Shown in pieces: positions 32,329 to 35,143 of a stretch of DNA of 35,143 bases (within the stretch, counting starts at the first letter, position 1; each line of letters begins with the position of its first letter). Source of the stretch: a virus; the IMG/VR virus record IMGVR_UViG_3300021085_000105, positions 1-35,143 of that record; one strand, given 5' to 3'. Made by a program: the position numbers and the translations under genes. The notes beneath the pieces are model-generated. The model ran no database searches, was not told where the DNA came from, and saw nothing but the letters and a program-made list of their open reading frames with translations.

Positions 32329-32566
32329 TAGCCTCTATCTTAGTGTCTTCATATGGTGCTACCGTACGCCTATAGAATTCCATCTGAGCACCTGCCAATG
32401 CACCCATGACATCATTCATTGTCTGATAGTTGTATGGTTCCATGTGTTTAATGGCGAGTGCAATTAAGTACTGCAAGTCACCTGCTTGCATGTCAGGACC
32501 AAAGCTTTCTAGCTCCTGCTCTAGCCACATAAACTTCTGGCGATCTTCTTTAGTAATATAAGGCAT
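32315..32566 (-). CDS. conserved small phage protein (DUF6899-like)
   Basis: This 83-aa protein has the pattern MPYITKEDR, AGDLQYLIALAIK, YQTMNDVMGALAGAQMEFYRR, VAPYEDTKIEANGDV. From memory this matches a small family found in many phages and labelled DUF6899; I am fairly sure of the family but not of a function. It is all-helical with no catalytic motif. It overlaps the next gene by 14 bases. Confidence 0.75.
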   Translation of the reverse strand: MPYITKEDRQKFMWLEQELESFGPDMQAGDLQYLIALAIKHMEPYNYQTMNDVMGALAGAQMEFYRRTVAPYEDTKIEANGDV

Positions 32567-32567
32567 G

Positions 32568-32720
32568 TTACTTCCTTTCGTAACTAAATATTATATAGTT
32601 GTTATCATTAGATATTTCAGCTATCTCAACACGGTTATCTTTACCCACCGTGTCGAGTAGCCTCATTACATCCTCTCTTAAGCTTAATGCTTTGTCTCTT
32701 ATGTATACTGCTTTATACAT
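32568..32720 (-). CDS. small protein, unknown
   Basis: The 50-aa frame starts at an ATG overlapping the upstream stop and ends one base before the next gene's start region. MYKAVYIRDKALSLREDVMRLL is helical, and a short strand pair follows (RVEIAEISNDNNYIIFSY). A start at 32756 would add 12 residues but lies deeper in the upstream gene with no ribosome-binding site. It is not recognised. Confidence 0.5.
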   Translation of the reverse strand: MYKAVYIRDKALSLREDVMRLLDTVGKDNRVEIAEISNDNNYIIFSYERK

Positions 32721-32937
32721 CGAGCTTGTCGTAGTCTTCATCCCAATTGCCATCATTTAATAGCCCAGCAACGTAGCTAACGCTATCACTATGAATAGAC
32801 CCCATCAAGTTGTAACACTTGTTGTACTCATTGTACTGAAGATTAAGGTCTGTGCATTTAGTTTTACTCATAATGTCGTGATACGTTTCCGTAGCAAGAT
32901 TAAGGCTCTTAGTGTATGTATCAAATCGTGCTTGCAT
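32713..32937 (-). CDS. small protein, unknown
   Basis: This 74-aa protein is mostly helical (MQARFDTYTKSLNLATETYHDIM) with two cysteines and an acidic C-terminus (DGNWDEDYDKLD). It starts ten bases after the deoxyribosyltransferase-like gene with a GAGGAG site. No family is recognised. Confidence 0.6.
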   Translation of the reverse strand: MQARFDTYTKSLNLATETYHDIMSKTKCTDLNLQYNEYNKCYNLMGSIHSDSVSYVAGLLNDGNWDEDYDKLDV

Positions 32938-32947
32938 GGTTTACTCC

Positions 32948-33382
32948 TCAGTAATAGTATGAGATTGCTTCTATGCAATCGTCAAGTTCAAAGTATTTCT
33001 CAGTGTAAATACTCTCATAGAATGGATGAACGTAGTCATCTCTGTCTGCCCACAGTATAATTACTTTATTCTTCATGTGTGCAAACATAAGTTCCATCGC
33101 AGTACCAGTACCTCTACCGCTATCACGTCTTACGTCAGCTAATACAACAGTGCTATTAGCTATGTCTTGCATGTCCATCTTAAAGATACGTCTACAGGCT
33201 GATTGCTCATGTGTAGCTGTCTCAGATAGTTTAAGTTGGTCATGGAAGTCTACCCTACGAGTTGGATCTAACGAACTGATATCGTTCTTCTGAAGTATAT
33301 CTGCCGCTCGAAGTCTCCAAGCTGTCATTCGTTTCTTGGTGCAGTCTTCCATTGGTCCTGCTAGGTATACGTAATTCTTCAT
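32948..33382 (-). CDS. nucleoside 2-deoxyribosyltransferase-like protein
   Basis: The start at 33382 has AAAGGA upstream and puts the first strand, MKNYVYLAGPM, at the N-terminus, the signature of the NDT/Rcl (DNPH1) superfamily. Later come DMQDIANSTVVLADVRRDSGRGTGTAMELMFA, with the likely catalytic Glu in TAMEL, and a closing strand NKVIILW. At 144 aa it fits the family. Members transfer deoxyribose between bases or hydrolyse deoxynucleotides, so a role in base salvage or host nucleotide breakdown is likely. The substrate cannot be told. Its first 128 bases overlap the upstream gene in another frame. Confidence 0.8.
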   Translation of the reverse strand: MKNYVYLAGPMEDCTKKRMTAWRLRAADILQKNDISSLDPTRRVDFHDQLKLSETATHEQSACRRIFKMDMQDIANSTVVLADVRRDSGRGTGTAMELMFAHMKNKVIILWADRDDYVHPFYESIYTEKYFELDDCIEAISYYY

Positions 33383-33551
33383 TGTTTTTCCTTTCATTTT
33401 CAATGATATACGTCTTTAAGTCTTCAAGTCTCTTGACAAGAGCTATATAGTGCTCTTGCCCTGTGCCACTAACGACTGTTTCTTTAGAGTATTGGTCAAT
33501 GGCACTAGTGTATGCTAGTATCAGCGGATTCAAGTTCTCTCTTAAAGTCAT
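33255..33551 (-). CDS. small protein in a long overlap, unknown
   Basis: The ATG at 33551 has an excellent AAGGAGG ribosome-binding site, which argues for translation. The 98-aa product has a helical first half (VKRLEDLKTYIIENERKNNEE) and a Ser/Thr/Arg-rich polar second half. The second half lies over the start of the deoxyribosyltransferase-like gene in another frame (128 bases), so its composition may be dictated by that gene. The start also lies 47 bases inside the upstream gene. Confidence 0.55.
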   Translation of the reverse strand: MTLRENLNPLILAYTSAIDQYSKETVVSGTGQEHYIALVKRLEDLKTYIIENERKNNEELRIPSRTNGRLHQETNDSLETSSGRYTSEERYQFVRSNS

Positions 33552-33834
33552 CCATAGCCTCCTTAAGGTCGCTTCTTAGTTCCACTACTATACTGACGTT
33601 ATTATCCTCGTCTACTATAATAGCTTCGTCTTCCATTGCTGAGTAACATACGTCAGTAAACTGGATGAACACTAGGTTGTATTCATCCGCTGTAAGCTTA
33701 CCGTATAACTCATGGCCACCAACTTCCTCAAAGAGAACTAGTATAGCTAACTCTAGCATACGCTGTGAGTCGTCTTCTTCTAGTTGCACTTCTATGTTTG
33801 TCTTCTTAGGTTTAAAGTCGATGACATCACCCAT
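33505..33834 (-). CDS. acidic small protein downstream of SSB, unknown
   Basis: This 109-aa protein starts with MGDVIDFKPKK, overlapping the SSB stop by one base (TAATG). It is acidic and helical (LEEDDSQRMLELAILVLFEEVGG) with a short beta part (DEAIIVDEDNNVSIVVEL). The N-terminal basic VIDFKPKK followed by acidic residues is common in small phage replication-region proteins. No function is recognised. Confidence 0.65.
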   Translation of the reverse strand: MGDVIDFKPKKTNIEVQLEEDDSQRMLELAILVLFEEVGGHELYGKLTADEYNLVFIQFTDVCYSAMEDEAIIVDEDNNVSIVVELRSDLKEAMDDFKRELESADTSIH

Positions 33835-34319
33835 TAGAAGTCTACCTGTGCTTCGCCTGTGTCTTCACCTTCGATAACGTCAAAGTCTGTACCGCTACTT
33901 GGTGTGTACTCTTTGAGGTCTGTTACTTGTACCTTAGATAAGATAGAGCTAACGCCTTTACGACCTTGCATCTCATATGGGTACTGGAAGAGCATCACAT
34001 TACCTACGCTACCGTTACCTACAATGTTACCGTCGATAGGCTTCTTGGCACCGTCTAGTACGTCAGGTGGTGTGTTATCGCTGTTATCTTTCTTTACAGC
34101 TTTACGCTTGACGTTTGCCTTGTAGAAGACACCTTCATCATCTTCTTCTGTTTTAGTAGTAATAAAGAACTCGTCTTTCCACTTCTTGGCTTCGTCTTTA
34201 TCTCGTGTACGCATCTGTAGTTCCCACTGGAGTGTACCGAATGGGTCTACTGGCTTGACTAGCTTAGCCCAATGTAACTCAGCATCACGTACAATAATAG
34301 TTCTCTTTTCATCAATCAT
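33834..34319 (-). CDS. single-stranded DNA-binding protein, T7 gp2.5-like
   Basis: The start at 34319 has GAGGAT upstream and overlaps the zinc-ribbon gene; a frame starting at 34358 lies inside that gene and is less likely. The 161-aa product has an OB-fold-type pattern with HWAKLVKPVDPFG, IVGNGSVGNVMLFQYPYEM and a GVSSILSKVQVTDLKEY segment. It has an acidic C-terminal tail ending in aromatic F (DVIEGEDTGEAQVDF), the hallmark of phage SSBs such as gp2.5, where the tail binds polymerase and helicase. In N4, an SSB also helps the virion polymerase use hairpin promoters, which may matter here. Confidence 0.85.
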   Translation of the reverse strand: MIDEKRTIIVRDAELHWAKLVKPVDPFGTLQWELQMRTRDKDEAKKWKDEFFITTKTEEDDEGVFYKANVKRKAVKKDNSDNTPPDVLDGAKKPIDGNIVGNGSVGNVMLFQYPYEMQGRKGVSSILSKVQVTDLKEYTPSSGTDFDVIEGEDTGEAQVDF

Positions 34320-34443
34320 CTTTATAATCCTCTGGTTTAATTTCATTACTACATACATAGCATAATAGTTTGTGTGCTATTTCTATTAGCCTATCTGATA
34401 TGTACTGTGTGTTTAAGCAGTGTTTACATGTTATCTTCTTCAT
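34312..34443 (-). CDS. tiny zinc-ribbon protein
   Basis: This 43-aa frame carries CKHC near the N-terminus and CYVC near the middle, a minimal two-CxxC zinc ribbon, joined by a helix (LNTQYISDRLIEIAHKLL). It overlaps the upstream and downstream genes and has no other domain. A regulator or polymerase-binding role is possible but not shown. Confidence 0.65.
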   Translation of the reverse strand: MKKITCKHCLNTQYISDRLIEIAHKLLCYVCSNEIKPEDYKDD

Positions 34444-34588
34444 CTATGTTTACCACTCTACAGTTCTCTACACCTTTCCTATTGATAAACTCTTGTGTAG
34501 CAAGCTTAATAGCTTCTGGTTTGTCTGCTGCAGTGACGAACACAATGTCCGTCACCCAGCCTTCAAGTTTTACCTCATACTTAGTCAT
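34424..34588 (-). CDS. small beta-alpha protein, unknown
   Basis: This 54-aa frame overlaps the DUF3310 gene by ATGA. The sequence alternates strand, helix, strand (TKYEVKLEGWVTDIVFVTA, KPEAIKLATQEFI, ENCRVVNIDEED). This resembles small phage proteins of the beta-alpha-beta kind that modulate host enzymes, but no family can be named. Confidence 0.65.
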   Translation of the reverse strand: MTKYEVKLEGWVTDIVFVTAADKPEAIKLATQEFINRKGVENCRVVNIDEEDNM

Positions 34589-34830
34589 TCGAGTTCCTCT
34601 GGTGTTGTGTTGTAGGTAATCAGGTAGTCAAGATACCACTTGGCTTTCTCTAGCTCTTGTAGCTTGTCATCCTTCTTACCGTACCGCATAAGGTACTTGT
34701 AGACTTGACCCATCAAGTGTGCCTCGACACCATCAAAGTCTTTTAACATGAACACCATCATGTCCATGTACTCGTACCCTGGCACTATCTCTTTGTAGTG
34801 CTTGGGGCTGATTGCATTGTTTTCTTCCAT
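34585..34830 (-). CDS. DUF3310 protein (T7 gp1.7-related nucleotide kinase family)
   Basis: This 81-aa protein starts after AAAGGA. The pattern ISPKHYKEIVPGYEYMD, LMGQVYKYLMRYGKKDD and LQELEKAKWYLDYLI matches DUF3310, the conserved part of T7 gp1.7, which in T7 is a nucleoside monophosphate kinase. Many phages encode only this short domain, so kinase activity cannot be assumed. Context with deaminase and reductase genes suggests nucleotide metabolism. Confidence 0.85.
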   Translation of the reverse strand: MEENNAISPKHYKEIVPGYEYMDMMVFMLKDFDGVEAHLMGQVYKYLMRYGKKDDKLQELEKAKWYLDYLITYNTTPEELE

Positions 34831-34841
34831 GTCAGTCCTTT

Positions 34842-34961
34842 CTATGACTTAAACTTACGTCCTCTGAAGAATACTATGAGGTTTACAGTTGTGTTGATAG
34901 TGAGGGCAGTGAGTATCCACCACTGCCACCACAAGAGATCTAGTCCACTACATTCTATCAT
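34842..34961 (-). CDS. tiny membrane protein (39 aa)
   Basis: The frame encodes a tryptophan-rich start (CSGLDLLWWQWWILTALTI) and one membrane-spanning helix continuing to LIVFF, then a basic tail (RGRKFKS). It overlaps the preceding 27-aa frame by 14 bases. The hydrophobic helix followed by positive charge fits an inner-membrane peptide with its C-terminus in the cytoplasm. Small early phage membrane peptides often interfere with host functions; that is only a possibility here. Confidence 0.5.
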   Translation of the reverse strand: MIECSGLDLLWWQWWILTALTINTTVNLIVFFRGRKFKS

Positions 34962-35031
34962 CTAGCCATATCCCTGCCAAGAGACAGAAAGTAGTTATCA
35001 GGACTGGGAGTATTATGTAGTATACTGTCAT
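34948..35031 (-). CDS. tiny membrane peptide (27 aa)
   Basis: The ATG overlaps the stop of the partial gene to its right (ATGA), and a GAGG lies upstream. The peptide is nearly all hydrophobic (YYIILPVLITTFCLLAGIWL) with an acidic end. It and the 39-aa gene after it form a tandem pair of tiny membrane proteins. Confidence 0.45.
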   Translation of the reverse strand: MTVYYIILPVLITTFCLLAGIWLDDRM

Positions 35032-35143
35032 GCCGCTAACCTCATAATTCTTTCTCTGTGTAGCCCGTAGTTCTCACTGCTAGGCCAGTAGATGATTGTA
35101 TCGTTACTCATGCCATCGCTATCATCTACAAACAAGACAACGA
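35028..35143 (-). CDS. C-terminal end of a gene cut by the right edge
   Basis: The frame is open from the right edge to a stop at 35028-35030 and encodes about 37 residues, including VVLFVDDSDGMSNDTIIYWP and ENYGLHRERIMRLAA. It is probably the end of a longer gene, although an internal ATG could begin a 27-aa product. It is not recognised. Confidence 0.45.
   Translation of the reverse strand, partial: VVLFVDDSDGMSNDTIIYWPSSENYGLHRERIMRLAA

Noticed and set aside
34320-34358. Upstream start for the SSB gene
   Set aside because: The extra residues do not fit SSB N-termini, and the start at 34319 has a GAGGAT site and overlaps the preceding stop.
34370-34619. Two + strand 81-aa frames near the right end
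   Set aside because: They are antisense to three small minus-strand frames that have ATGA overlaps and, for one of them, a CxxC pair pattern.
1-35143. tRNA genes, CRISPR arrays, insertion sequences, integrase and attachment sites
   Set aside because: No cloverleaf, repeat-spacer pattern, transposase or integrase was recognised by reading. A tRNA scan was not possible, so a tRNA inside a gene cannot be fully excluded.

Overview
The window looks like about 35 kb of a lytic podovirus-type phage genome, AT-rich and tightly packed, with a gene set typical of marine T7-like and HMO-2011-like phages. These comparisons rest on sequence motifs and family knowledge; no database search was possible. 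The host cannot be read from the window. Terminase, portal, major capsid protein and the tail gatekeeper are not seen and probably lie beyond the left edge. Both edges cut genes.

Left two thirds (2-23694, + strand) hold the late genes. In order these are: two paralogous fibre-type proteins; small membrane proteins and a lysis cassette (3-TM holin, GH24 lysozyme); a cobalamin-type ribonucleotide reductase with a small zinc protein; a very large tail nozzle protein with an inserted adhesin-like region; and a set of ejection (internal virion) proteins. One ejection protein carries a muralytic-like domain and one carries an N-terminal staphylococcal-nuclease-like domain. The last late gene (19906-23694, 1262 aa) is the main discovery. 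Although it sits where a plain internal virion protein would be expected, it carries the motif set of a single-subunit RNA polymerase (T/DxxGR-like, A, B, the APN..D element and C). It is therefore a candidate virion-packaged RNA polymerase of the N4 type, but only about the size of the isolated N4 polymerase domain.

Right third (23748-35143, - strand) holds early and replication genes, converging on the late block at a bidirectional terminator (23698-23744). Reading leftwards from the right edge: tiny membrane proteins, a DUF3310 protein, a gp2.5-like SSB, a deoxyribosyltransferase-like enzyme, several small and zinc-ribbon proteins, family A DNA polymerase, 5'-3' exonuclease, a GIY-YIG nuclease fusion, primase-helicase, dCMP deaminase and a second, canonical T7-like RNA polymerase of 705 aa.

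A consistent model, which is inference, is a two-polymerase cascade. The injected 1262-aa polymerase would transcribe the - strand block. That block makes the 705-aa polymerase near its distal end, which would then transcribe the + strand late block. Two + strand intergenic elements (about 3246-3268 and 15759-15779) resemble T7-class promoters. The second lies inside the loop of a perfect terminator stem, so transcripts started there would escape the terminator that stops upstream transcription.
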